Below the pieces are notes generated by a model that did no database searches, was not told the DNA's origin, and saw only the letters and a list, made by a program, of their open reading frames with translations. A stretch of 64,000 bases of DNA from positions 1 to 64,000 of the forward strand of contig JBFMDV010000009.1 in assembly GCA_040753875.1 (NCBI GenBank). Direction: 5' to 3'. How positions within the stretch are numbered: position 1 is the stretch's first letter; every line of letters begins with the position of its first letter. The translations under genes and the position numbers were made by a program. Origin of the DNA: Candidatus Zixiibacteriota bacterium. GTDB lineage: Bacteria; Zixibacteria; MSB-5A5; GN15; FEB-12. Shown piece by piece: positions 1-8,410 of this stretch.

Positions 1-101
1 TCGCGGGCCACCGCGGCCACACTCCGACCCGGCTCCAAACTCAGCCGTACTGCTTCCAGCTTGAACTCCCGGTCATACCTCCGACGTTTCTCTCCAGACA
101 T
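1..101 (-). CDS. IS3-family transposase OrfA, N-terminal fragment
   Basis: The first 33 codons of a helix-turn-helix transposase subunit are visible before the window edge. The peptide starts MSGEKRRRYDREFK and continues LEAVRLSLEPGRSVAAVAR, the typical opening of the HTH_Tnp_1 (IS911/IS3 OrfA) domain that recognises the element ends. A strong Shine-Dalgarno site, GGAGGTG, sits just upstream of the ATG at 101. The gene is partial because of the window edge, not because of visible damage. OrfB, which holds the DDE catalytic domain, would lie further left. Confidence 0.8.
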   Translation of the reverse strand, partial: MSGEKRRRYDREFKLEAVRLSLEPGRSVAAVAR

Positions 102-168
102 CTGAACACCTCCGGACAGGAACATAATCCCATCCTTTCGTTGTGTCCACTAAACCGGGGCAAGGTCA
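1..168 (-). mobile_element. IS3-family insertion sequence, left end only
   Basis: The element runs off the left edge. Its terminus is read on the minus strand from 168: it opens with TGACCTTGCCCC and continues to GTGGACAC, which matches my memory of IS3-family left inverted repeats (TGA, a C-rich block, then GTGGACA). The OrfA start codon lies at 101, about 65 bp inside the terminus, as expected for this family. The right end and the target duplication are outside the window. The boundary at 168 is inferred from the terminal CA on the plus strand. Confidence 0.72.
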
Positions 169-1295
169 AGGACATCTTCTTCCGCGTGTACCCGGAGAAC
201 GCCGCCGCCTATGTTACCCAGACCCTTAACGGCCCGCCAGACGTATTTGATAGCCCAATTTCCTACAACCACCGTAGCGGGAGTTATGATACAACTATCG
301 CAATCCCACAGCTACATAGTGGTCGATTCTACGTGATAAGTGGGTTGCAGGATGCTTATGGTGTGTGGATGACCGGCAGGCCATCGCCTGGGCAATTGCA
401 CGTTGTCGTAACAAACGAACGCTCTTCTGCATATGACCCCAATACTCAGACGCTCTATGTCAGCAATGCTATTGATGAAGCACAGGGCGGCCCAGATGAC
501 TTTGATCAAGATGTGATTTGGCATGAGTATGGACATTGGATCGGTGACGTGTTCCACTTCATGGATGGTGGCGATTCAGTACATTCATGGCGAGACACTG
601 TCTCGCTGGAAACCGCTGGTACCGAGGCATTTGCACATCTCGTGGCTGCTTGGATAAAGGGATCTCCTTTTCTCCAGAACCGGTTTCGCAACTTCACCAA
701 GAGTTTTGGGCGAAACGTGGAAAACGGCGAGTGGGGCTTTGATGGCTTCGTAGACTCTTCGGCCAACAATTGGGGGGCGCAGGTGGAGGCTGCCGTAGCA
801 GGGATTCTCTGGGATATTTACGACTCGCAATCTGATGACCACAGCACTTTTGGTCAGATGGTGTACCCCCACCATGCAGACGGCATCGGCGATACTCTCA
901 GCGATGGCATTGGTGATATCCTTGTGACTCTCATGGACCGTAACATTTCTGGACATCATCCAGATAACATTGAGGAGTTTTGGTCGGCCTGGTTCCAACA
1001 AAGTGCGCCGTTGGGTCACACTCAGGCGATGGCAGATATCTGGTATGAACACGGTATCAACGATGAACCTTGTTGTATTGGCACAACCGGGAACGTGGAT
1101 TACGATCCTCAGGATTTGGTCGACATCTCGGATTTGTCGTACATGGTCGACTTTTTATTCCTTGACGGACCAGACCCCATTTGTCGGGCCGAGGCAAATG
1201 TCGACGCCGACCCTGGAGGGAGTATCGACATTTCAGATCAGAGTGCGCTGATCGATTTCATCTGCTTCAGTATTCCGCTACCGTCTTGCCCGTAA
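141..1295 (+). CDS. Secreted zinc metalloprotease with C-terminal dockerin-like module, 5'-truncated by an IS
   Basis: The open frame starts with a TTG at 141 inside the IS terminus, so roughly the first nine codons come from the IS and the true N-terminus, with its signal peptide, is missing. Residues 128-132 are HEYGH, a HExxH zinc site; a downstream TEAFAH (about 161-166) could supply the third, glutamate ligand as in gluzincins. After the protease domain comes a C-terminal pair of dockerin/EF-hand-like repeats (CCIGTTGNVDYD, then VDISDLSYMVDFLF, then a second DISD repeat), and the chain ends in SCP. No ribosome binding site precedes the frame, so it is probably a dead remnant, unless it is expressed from the IS. 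The protease family assignment is by motif only. Confidence 0.72.
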   Translation: MCPLNRGKVKDIFFRVYPENAAAYVTQTLNGPPDVFDSPISYNHRSGSYDTTIAIPQLHSGRFYVISGLQDAYGVWMTGRPSPGQLHVVVTNERSSAYDPNTQTLYVSNAIDEAQGGPDDFDQDVIWHEYGHWIGDVFHFMDGGDSVHSWRDTVSLETAGTEAFAHLVAAWIKGSPFLQNRFRNFTKSFGRNVENGEWGFDGFVDSSANNWGAQVEAAVAGILWDIYDSQSDDHSTFGQMVYPHHADGIGDTLSDGIGDILVTLMDRNISGHHPDNIEEFWSAWFQQSAPLGHTQAMADIWYEHGINDEPCCIGTTGNVDYDPQDLVDISDLSYMVDFLFLDGPDPICRAEANVDADPGGSIDISDQSALIDFICFSIPLPSCP

Positions 1296-1310
1296 GCATG
1301 ACGATCTGTA

Positions 1311-1345
1311 TCGGCCGCCCTGGGGGAGGACGCCAGGACGGCCGA
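1311..1345. terminator. Hairpin downstream of the metalloprotease remnant
   Basis: Arms TCGGCCGCCCTGG (1311-1323) and CCAGGACGGCCGA (1333-1345) pair with one mismatch over 13 bp around a 9-base loop, 15 bp after the stop codon. No T-run follows, so it is either a weak terminator or an mRNA-stabilising 3' hairpin. Confidence 0.4.
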
Positions 1346-1366
1346 ATCAAAGCCACCCGTTTTCCC

Positions 1367-1395
1367 TTGACAAAGCATCGGATTCTCCGCATACT
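1367..1395 (+). promoter_or_regulatory. Sigma-70-type promoter for the 1536 gene
   Basis: TTGACA (1367-1372), 17-bp spacer, CATACT (1390-1395). Transcription would start near 1402, giving an untranslated leader of about 130 nt before the ATG at 1536. Confidence 0.55.
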
Positions 1396-1535
1396 TCGTA
1401 TGAAATATCGGGCTCCGGTATCCTTCGCCCGAGTGAAAAAACTCTAATAGATTTTGCTTCTAAGGTAGGCCGCATTATTACTCGCTAAGGGATTGTAGTC
1501 GCACAGAAACCTTCTCCCTCAGGAAGGAGCACGCT

Positions 1536-2582
1536 ATGTCCCATCGTCTGGCACACATGGCCAAAGCTGCGGCCCTTATGCCGTTCATCACCTTTGGCTT
1601 TATCGGTGCTTCGCTCTGCGCCCAATCGTACGATCTCACCGTCCGCGTGAACGACACCTCCGCCTATCCCTCTTCCGGCGGCATGCTCAGTATTTACCTG
1701 ACCAACCGCATCGACAGCGTTGCTGGATTCTCAATTGGGCTGCAACTTGACCGACCGGACCTGATCTATTTCCCTGATTTTGCCGGAGCCGATACGGTTG
1801 GTACGCTGATTTCCGGGTGGGAATACGTCAATACGGGATCGATAGGAGGACAGGGTACCGATATCAAGATCATCGCGCTCGCCGATCTGATTGCACCTCC
1901 GGTCACGCCTCCCTTGCCGCCCCGGTCGCAGGAATCGCTCCTGGTGCGAATTCCATTCCTGACCTTTCCTGTTCCGGATACCCTCTCTGACAGGATTGTC
2001 CATGTGTTCATCATTACGGACCCACAACACACCGGCTTTTCCGATCCGCAAGGGAATCTGATATGCTACCCGGGCTACGTGGATACGACTTGCGTCTTGT
2101 ACGAACAGGGCTCTGTCGCAATCGAGGGTTGTGTGACAATGGTGCCCGGTGATGTTCAGGGGGATGGCACTTCTGATATCGCCGACCTTTCGGAACTGAT
2201 TGATTATGTACGCATTGGTGCCGGACAATTGACCGCCCCATACAACGGCGACGTCAATTTCGATTGCTGTGTTGGTTGGGACGATATCGACCAGATCATG
2301 TCCTGGCCGCAGCCGCCGCCTCCGGACCAACGGTGTGTTTGTCTCAATCCGCCCAGATGTTGCTGTCGTGGCCTGCGTGGCAATGTCGACAACGACATGA
2401 ACGACGTCACGGATGTATCCGACCTCACTGCCCTTGTCGAATATCTGTTTCACGGCGGGGGACCATACGGCTGTGATGAGGAAATGGATGTCGATGGCGG
2501 CGGCATGACTGACATTGGCGACTTGAGCCGGCTGGTGGAGTTTCTCTTCTTCAGCGGACCATCACCCGCAGCTTGTCCATAG
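1536..2582 (+). CDS. Secreted protein with cohesin-like N-terminal domain and dockerin-like repeats
   Basis: A 348-residue exported protein of unknown exact role. Residues 1-30 form a signal peptide (hydrophobic core ending ASLCAQ). Residues about 31-190 look like a beta-sandwich of the cohesin/adhesin type (GGMLSIYLTNRIDSVAGFSI). From about 200 there are dockerin/EF-hand-like calcium loops: GDVQGDGTSDIADLSELIDY, then a degenerate copy (GDVNFDCCVGWDDIDQI), then the paired terminal module beginning CCCRGLRGNVDNDMNDV and ending PAACP. The start at 1536 is supported by AAGGAG seven bases upstream. It shares the Cys-Pro-ended module with the genes at 141, 2704 and 22992. Cohesin-like plus dockerin-like parts suggest surface assembly or cell-surface binding, which is inference. 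Confidence 0.72.
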   Translation: MSHRLAHMAKAAALMPFITFGFIGASLCAQSYDLTVRVNDTSAYPSSGGMLSIYLTNRIDSVAGFSIGLQLDRPDLIYFPDFAGADTVGTLISGWEYVNTGSIGGQGTDIKIIALADLIAPPVTPPLPPRSQESLLVRIPFLTFPVPDTLSDRIVHVFIITDPQHTGFSDPQGNLICYPGYVDTTCVLYEQGSVAIEGCVTMVPGDVQGDGTSDIADLSELIDYVRIGAGQLTAPYNGDVNFDCCVGWDDIDQIMSWPQPPPPDQRCVCLNPPRCCCRGLRGNVDNDMNDVTDVSDLTALVEYLFHGGGPYGCDEEMDVDGGGMTDIGDLSRLVEFLFFSGPSPAACP

Positions 2583-2586
2583 TTCG

Positions 2587-2615
2587 TTGACAGGCAATGT
2601 AAAAGAGACTATTAT
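2587..2615 (+). promoter_or_regulatory. Sigma-70-type promoter for the 2704 gene
   Basis: TTGACA (2587-2592), exact 17-bp spacer, TATTAT (2610-2615). It begins only a few bases after the stop of the preceding gene, so the 2704 gene has its own promoter and a leader of about 80 nt. Confidence 0.65.
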
Positions 2616-2703
2616 ACGCTATATTTGGACCGACGCGGGGTGCTATCGAACAGCCCCAGCGTTCGGCTGAACGCTACTGAGGCAGCCACAAGGTATTGAT
2701 GCC

Positions 2704-3609
2704 ATGAAGCGCAAATTCGTTCACGTGGTTCTTGTAATGTTGGTCTGCGCCGGCATCCACGCTCGTGGCGTCGAGCGTCATTTGAGCCAGAGCGCGCCCC
2801 AGCGGCTTCAGATTCAGGAAGCAGCCGAAGTATCGGCTCCATGCATACTGAAGAACCACAATGATACGGCACTTGCCTATTACAGCGGTATCGGCGCCGG
2901 TGAGCGATACGTCACCTATCTCGACCCGGCAGCATGCGGAGCATCGCCGACATATCCGTTCGACGTCACCCAGATCCTCCTGTCGCTGTTCCCGGTTGCC
3001 GGCGCGGTGTGGCCCGTGAGTGTCGATCTCGAAGTGTGGAATCGAGCCGGATCCGGATCGTGCCAGGGTCCTGGCGCTCTTATCTGCAGTCAGCAGGTAC
3101 TCCTGGATTCGGCGGGGTTCGCTTTGCCGCATGTCGGTTCGGTCACGCTGTCGACACTGTGCACGGTTAACGGACCATTCTACCTCTCCATCTATTACAA
3201 TGGCGCAACTTCGGCGGTCTACCCGTCGGTCATGTTCGATAGTGATATGCCGGGCGATTCCTGCCTCAACTGGGGGTACTGGTCAGCGCAATGGTATCGG
3301 TGGAATCATTTTTTTGCGCCTCCAATTCCAGGCAACCTGATCGTATGGGGGATGGGTCAGCCGAGAGCGTCAGGTGACACTGCCGGCTGCTGTGTGGGTT
3401 TGACCGGAAATGTCGATTCAGATGCCGCGCAAGCAATTGATATCAGCGACCTGACATTTCTGGTCGATTATCTGTTCGGCGGGTCCGCTGTTTTGGGATG
3501 TTCCGAGGAGGCCAACCTCGACGGCGCCGCCGGTGTCGACATATCTGATCTGACCTTTCTTGTATCATACCTCTTTTTCGGCGGTACGGGACCGGGGCCC
3601 TGCCCGTAG
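2704..3609 (+). CDS. Secreted hypothetical protein with paired dockerin-like module
   Basis: A 301-residue exported protein. The signal peptide is roughly residues 1-20 (KRKFVHVVLVMLVCAGIHA). The middle part (about 45-215) is rich in Tyr, Gly and Cys and looks like a beta-sandwich; I recognise no catalytic motif or family in it. The C-terminal 75 residues are the paired module: CCVGLTGNVDSD, DISDLTFLVDYLF, CSEEANLDG, DISDLTFLVSYLF, ending GPCP. Four cysteines of the module match those of the sister proteins at 141, 1536 and 22992. It has its own promoter at 2587. An AAGG about ten bases before the ATG serves as a modest ribosome site. Confidence 0.7.
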   Translation: MKRKFVHVVLVMLVCAGIHARGVERHLSQSAPQRLQIQEAAEVSAPCILKNHNDTALAYYSGIGAGERYVTYLDPAACGASPTYPFDVTQILLSLFPVAGAVWPVSVDLEVWNRAGSGSCQGPGALICSQQVLLDSAGFALPHVGSVTLSTLCTVNGPFYLSIYYNGATSAVYPSVMFDSDMPGDSCLNWGYWSAQWYRWNHFFAPPIPGNLIVWGMGQPRASGDTAGCCVGLTGNVDSDAAQAIDISDLTFLVDYLFGGSAVLGCSEEANLDGAAGVDISDLTFLVSYLFFGGTGPGPCP

Positions 3610-3768
3610 CTGGTGGCACGCTAACCCTTCGTTAACGATACTCCGCCGGTATCTGACCGCAGAGATTCAACGACCGTGAAACTCCGCATTCCCCCTTGTC
3701 TTTTCCTTCCCGCCGACATACCTTCGACCGCTGTACTTTGAAATGACAGGTTTGAATCGTTGCCTCGA

Positions 3769-6456
3769 ATGAGCTTCAGTACTTTGCGCTCACCATGGGG
3801 AGGCTCGCTCTTAGTTCTAATTGTCCTGGCCATGGTCTGCCCGGTTCGCAGCCAGGATGACTCCCTCATCAATCCGATAGACAGCGGATATTATGAGGAC
3901 ACGATACCTGATATATACAAAGGGCAACCGTCGGCGATAGGCCCGAAGGAGGAGCCGGAGCAGATCGATGCGTCCGGACCGGCCTACTGCCTCACCGCTC
4001 ACAATATCGGGCGGATCGTTTTTCCTGTCTCGAACTATGGTCGTGTAGGTACGGCCGATGAAACGCCCTTTACGGACTGTTTCACCGGACTCAAGATCCC
4101 TAACGGGCAGTACCCCAAAGGGTCCAAATCGATCCACATGTTCAAAGGCGGCTTGTGGGTAGGTGCTGTCGTTGGCCGGGACACCCTTGTCTCGTGCGGT
4201 GCTGATGTTATCGTACGCAACCGCGAAATGAATCCGCTGCCGGCTCCGCTGGGGAACATCACCCGCCGCTCAACCCTCCGCCAGGAGTGGCCCGATTTCG
4301 AAAACGCGGTGTCCGAGCAGGACTATGTCGCGGTGTTCTATGACAGTGTCACCAGGGGCGTGCGATATCCATCGTTCGATGCTATCGACAGTCGGGCCCA
4401 TGCACCACTGCCGATCAAAGTCGTTCAGACCTCGTACGCCTGGTCGTATGAGTACGCCGATGATTTTGTGCTGTTCGACACCCGTATTCGCAACGAAGGA
4501 AAGAAGACGCTGAAAGACGTCTACATCGGCTTGTACATGGATCTTGACGTGCACCAGGACCGTCTGAATCCCTTCGCCCAGCAGTACCCGCCTCCGGGAA
4601 AGATCATCACTGAGGGTCGTGACGATATCACGGGCATGCTTCGCACGCTGTCGGTCGGCTACACCGCATGTGAGTTCGAGGATACGATCAACCTCGCCTG
4701 GACCGCCGACAACGACGGTGATTTCTCCGGTGGTATTCCGCTGGTGCCCAATGTCACCGGCGTGCGGTTTCTGAAAGGGCTGGCCGAAACCAAGAACCTC
4801 TCGTTCAACTGGTGGGTCTCCAATTACAATCCGGCGCTGGATTTCGGACCGCAGACCAAAGAGAAGTTCCGGTACATGGGGAGTGGGACCGGCACCCCGA
4901 TCGGCGATCGAAACAAGTACCACATGATGACCAACGGCGAGATCGACTACGATCAGGTATATAACTACCGCGTTTCCGCCACCGACCTCTACTGGACCTA
5001 TCCGAATCAGTCAAACGCCCGGGCGCTGTCGATCGGTGGTGACGGCCAGTTCGTGCTCGCCGTGGGACCGTTCGAGCTTGGCCCCGGACACGAGATCATG
5101 GTGCCGTGGGCTTATGTGGGCGGCACGAACCTCCACTTAGATCAGTACAATCTCCAGCGGAACATTCGCTTCATATATAATCCGACGAAATTCTACAAAG
5201 GGCTTGATTTCGTGCCGCTCGCTAAGAACGCGGTGTGGGCGTCCTGGGTGTATGACAATCCCGGAGTCGATACCGATAACGACGGGTACGCCGGCAAGAG
5301 TGTCATCTGCGCTCTCGATTCGCAATTTGTCGATGGTCGCTGGGTGACCACGGCTGCCGAAACGACCTGGTACGAAGGGGACGGTATTCCCGATCTCAAA
5401 GGGGCCGCCCCGCCGATGCCGCCCAAGACTTGGGTCTATCCGATACCCAATGGCTTCCGCATTCGCTTCAACGGACAGGCCTCTGAGCAGAGCCGCGATG
5501 TGTTCTCCCGGCTGCTGGATTTTGAGGGGTACCGCGTCTATTTCGCGCGCGATGATCGTGAAAGCAGCTATTCACTGACGGCCTCGTACGATCGCGAAAA
5601 CTACGACAAGTGGGTGTACAACGCCAATAGAAAGCCGCAGCCAGGTTACGACCTCACCGGTCCACCGATGACTCGTGAGGTCCTGGCCTGCGCGTATGGT
5701 TCCGGCCTGGATCGATGCAACGACTCGACATTTAATCCCTTGAAGTGGGGACCGGATGACCCGTACGTTCATCCGAATTTCCCACTGGATTCCGCATTCT
5801 ATTTCACCATACACGACTTCAACGCCTCCGAACTGGGTGTGACCACGCCAATACGCAAGATCTATCCCGACGAGCCGGAGCCATCGCCGTTTGAAACGCC
5901 CCGGCCGGAGCAACTCACCGAGGATGGATACCTCAAGTATTATGAATACGAGTGCACCATCGAGGGACTCTTGCCGAGCATTTCATACTACGTGAACGTG
6001 ACGGCGTTCGATTTCGGGTCGCCGCAATCCGGCCTTCGACCGCTCGAATCCTCGAGGACGATCAATCCCATACAAGGGTATCCCGACGGGACCGACCAGC
6101 CGGGACCCGATGGCACGCGCGCGATCTATGTCTATCCGAACCCGTATCGCCTCGATGCTCGCTATCGCGAAAGCGGCTACGAAGGTGTTGGCCGCGAAGA
6201 TCGCCCCAATGATCGTGTGCGAGCCATCAACTTCGCCAATCTGCCGCCCAAGTGCACTATTCGGATATTCTCCCTCGACGGGGACCTGATACGAGCGCTC
6301 GACCACAACTATGCGCCGGGTGATCCCATGGCCGCCCACGAAACCTGGGACATGATCACCCGGAACACGCAGATGATCGTCTCGGGTATCTATTATTGGA
6401 CGGTTGAGGACGACCGCGGCAACACGACCATCGGCAAGCTCGTCGTTATCATGTAA
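3769..6456 (+). CDS. Large secreted surface protein with C-terminal FlgD/sorting-type domain
   Basis: An exported protein of about 895 residues. I place the start at the ATG 3769; a TTG at 3760 is the alternative. The signal peptide ends around VRSQ. The long middle part is all-beta in character with many aromatic residues and no recognised enzyme motif; a DTDNDGYAG stretch near residue 510 resembles a calcium-binding Asp loop. The last 110 residues hold the fibronectin/FlgD-like end module typical of FCB-group exported proteins: VYPNPYR, INFANLPPKCTIRIFSLDGD, then SGIYYWTVED and GKLVVIM. Such ends occur on proteins sorted to the surface by Por/T9SS-type or related systems. No secretion-system gene lies in this window, so the route is unknown. 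Confidence 0.68.
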   Translation: MSFSTLRSPWGGSLLVLIVLAMVCPVRSQDDSLINPIDSGYYEDTIPDIYKGQPSAIGPKEEPEQIDASGPAYCLTAHNIGRIVFPVSNYGRVGTADETPFTDCFTGLKIPNGQYPKGSKSIHMFKGGLWVGAVVGRDTLVSCGADVIVRNREMNPLPAPLGNITRRSTLRQEWPDFENAVSEQDYVAVFYDSVTRGVRYPSFDAIDSRAHAPLPIKVVQTSYAWSYEYADDFVLFDTRIRNEGKKTLKDVYIGLYMDLDVHQDRLNPFAQQYPPPGKIITEGRDDITGMLRTLSVGYTACEFEDTINLAWTADNDGDFSGGIPLVPNVTGVRFLKGLAETKNLSFNWWVSNYNPALDFGPQTKEKFRYMGSGTGTPIGDRNKYHMMTNGEIDYDQVYNYRVSATDLYWTYPNQSNARALSIGGDGQFVLAVGPFELGPGHEIMVPWAYVGGTNLHLDQYNLQRNIRFIYNPTKFYKGLDFVPLAKNAVWASWVYDNPGVDTDNDGYAGKSVICALDSQFVDGRWVTTAAETTWYEGDGIPDLKGAAPPMPPKTWVYPIPNGFRIRFNGQASEQSRDVFSRLLDFEGYRVYFARDDRESSYSLTASYDRENYDKWVYNANRKPQPGYDLTGPPMTREVLACAYGSGLDRCNDSTFNPLKWGPDDPYVHPNFPLDSAFYFTIHDFNASELGVTTPIRKIYPDEPEPSPFETPRPEQLTEDGYLKYYEYECTIEGLLPSISYYVNVTAFDFGSPQSGLRPLESSRTINPIQGYPDGTDQPGPDGTRAIYVYPNPYRLDARYRESGYEGVGREDRPNDRVRAINFANLPPKCTIRIFSLDGDLIRALDHNYAPGDPMAAHETWDMITRNTQMIVSGIYYWTVEDDRGNTTIGKLVVIM

Positions 6457-6489
6457 CGACCGACCGGGCGAGCGTTTTCGCCTCAACAC

Positions 6490-6519
6490 TTGACTTCCTC
6501 TTCACAATTCGCCTACTAT
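6490..6519 (+). promoter_or_regulatory. Sigma-70-type promoter for the OPT transporter
   Basis: TTGACT (6490-6495), 18-bp spacer, TACTAT (6514-6519). The predicted transcription start, near 6526, leaves a 35-nt leader. Confidence 0.45.
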
Positions 6520-6560
6520 CTCACCAAAGTCATGCACCGCTTTTTCATACAGAGGTCCGA

Positions 6561-8375
6561 ATGACACAACGACCCGAAATCACCTGGCAATCTGTTGTCG
6601 GCGCTGTCGTCGTCTCGGCCGTGGTTTCCATGGCCTATCCGTACATCGTCCTCAAACTGGGGATGGGTCCCAACATGAGCGTCATCGCAGCGTTTCTGGG
6701 AGCGATCTTCCTGGCCATAACCGCCCGTGCCACTCACGGGCGCAACGCCGTTCAGAACAACATCATCCAATCCGCGGCCACCTCGGCAGTCTCCACCGCC
6801 TTCATGTGCGTGGTAGCGGCAGCATTCGGTTACCTGGCGATGAATGAGTCGGTAGATGTCAAAGTTACGATCTCCACTTGGGATATGTTCACTTGGCTGG
6901 CCTGTTCAGGCGCTATCGGCGTCTTCATGTCGGCCATGTTTCGGCGATACTTCGTGGACGACCCGGAGATGATCTTCGCTGACGGTGTCGCCGCCGCCGA
7001 GACGATCAATGTGCTCGACCAGGGAGCCGCATCAGGTGCGAAGTTCAAAGTACTTGGTTTCAGTGCCGTCATCGGTATGGTCGTGGCGTTTCTCCGCGAT
7101 GGTCTGACCTGGATCGGCACCCTCGGACTCGCCATGCGGTATCGCATCGGAATCGAATGGGGCGTCTTGAACATCGGCACCGGCATGCTGATCGGCATTA
7201 ACGTGGGGTTGTCGATGCTTCTTGGCACCATGGTGGTCTGGATATTCGGGTCGATGGTCATGGACAAGGCCGGGCTATTCATTGTGCAGAACAGCATCGC
7301 CTCCCAGTATTGGGATCAGGCACAAGCGCTTATCGGGGTGAGTGAACTCTCCGACGTTCAGCGGGAGTTCCTGCATCAGCACGGCGGGCAGATGGCCAAC
7401 TACCTCAATGGAAACCATTTTCCGATCGTCATGCTCTGGTTCATGTGGCCCGCAACTGCGGTCATGATCACCGCCGCGCTAACTGCCGTCATCCTGAAAT
7501 GGCGCTCGATTGTCACCATGTTTCGCGAGCTGCGCGCGCCTAAGGCGGCGGGACACGAACGGACGGATGTTTCTTTGCGGACTATCATGATCATGAGTGC
7601 GCTGTTCACGCTGCTGTTGGCGTTTGTGCAAATGTCCCATTTCGCCATGCCCTGGTGGCAAACGATCGCTGCTGTTATCGCCGGTTTTCCGCTCATTCTG
7701 GTCGGCGTGCGAGTGCTGGGGGAGACCAACAACGGCCCGGTTTCGCTCATGGCGAACACACTGCAGGCGATCTTTCGGGCGTTCTCACCGGCTATCGGCC
7801 ACAACCTGGTAGCAGCCGGTATGGCCGGCAATATCAACTCGCAAGGCGAAGGACTCATGCAGGTGTTCAAGACCGGTAAGCTGGTCGGCTCGACACCGCG
7901 CGTGCTGACGTGGGTACAGTTTTTCGCCGTCCCGATCGGCGCCGCCTCGGTGGCGTTCATGTATCCCCTTCTGATCGCGCGATACGGTCTCGGCGGTGAT
8001 GGTCTCGCCGCCCCTACCGGGCTGAAACTGGCCAACATGGCGGTTCTGATGTCCAAAGGGGTGTCCGCGTTTCCGCCCGGGGCGCTTAAGTGGACCGTGA
8101 TCGCCGCGGTGGCCGGTGTGGTGATCGCGTTGTGCAAAAACAAATTCGGATGGCACTGGCTGCCAAGCGCGGCGGGATTCGGCTTTGCCCTGATCCTCCC
8201 CGGCACACTCAATCTTCCCATAGCGCTGGGCGCGATCTTAGCGTGGATCTGGCAAAAGATGTCTCCTGCCACGTATGAGCGGAATTATGTCACTGTCGCC
8301 TCTGGGTTTATTGGTGGTGAAGCGTTGATCGCCGGCCTGCTTTTGCCGCTGTTGTTCTATTTTGGAGTGTTTTAG
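6561..8375 (+). CDS. OPT-family oligopeptide/metal-chelate transporter
   Basis: A 604-residue integral membrane protein of the OPT/YSL superfamily, which imports short peptides or metal chelates using the proton gradient. The sequence is almost entirely hydrophobic helices with glycine-rich turns. Family-like features are the N-terminal YPYIVLKLGMGPNMSVIAA segment, a QNNIIQSAATS stretch early on, and GAMLIGI-type loops (NIGTGMLIGINVGLSMLL). Length suits the bacterial branch. An AGAGGT ribosome site precedes the ATG at 6561. The substrate cannot be read from sequence; neighbours give no hint. Confidence 0.85.
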   Translation: MTQRPEITWQSVVGAVVVSAVVSMAYPYIVLKLGMGPNMSVIAAFLGAIFLAITARATHGRNAVQNNIIQSAATSAVSTAFMCVVAAAFGYLAMNESVDVKVTISTWDMFTWLACSGAIGVFMSAMFRRYFVDDPEMIFADGVAAAETINVLDQGAASGAKFKVLGFSAVIGMVVAFLRDGLTWIGTLGLAMRYRIGIEWGVLNIGTGMLIGINVGLSMLLGTMVVWIFGSMVMDKAGLFIVQNSIASQYWDQAQALIGVSELSDVQREFLHQHGGQMANYLNGNHFPIVMLWFMWPATAVMITAALTAVILKWRSIVTMFRELRAPKAAGHERTDVSLRTIMIMSALFTLLLAFVQMSHFAMPWWQTIAAVIAGFPLILVGVRVLGETNNGPVSLMANTLQAIFRAFSPAIGHNLVAAGMAGNINSQGEGLMQVFKTGKLVGSTPRVLTWVQFFAVPIGAASVAFMYPLLIARYGLGGDGLAAPTGLKLANMAVLMSKGVSAFPPGALKWTVIAAVAGVVIALCKNKFGWHWLPSAAGFGFALILPGTLNLPIALGAILAWIWQKMSPATYERNYVTVASGFIGGEALIAGLLLPLLFYFGVF

Positions 8376-8410
8376 AGGTCGAGACGCATGGCTGAGAACA
8401 GGCTGCACTG

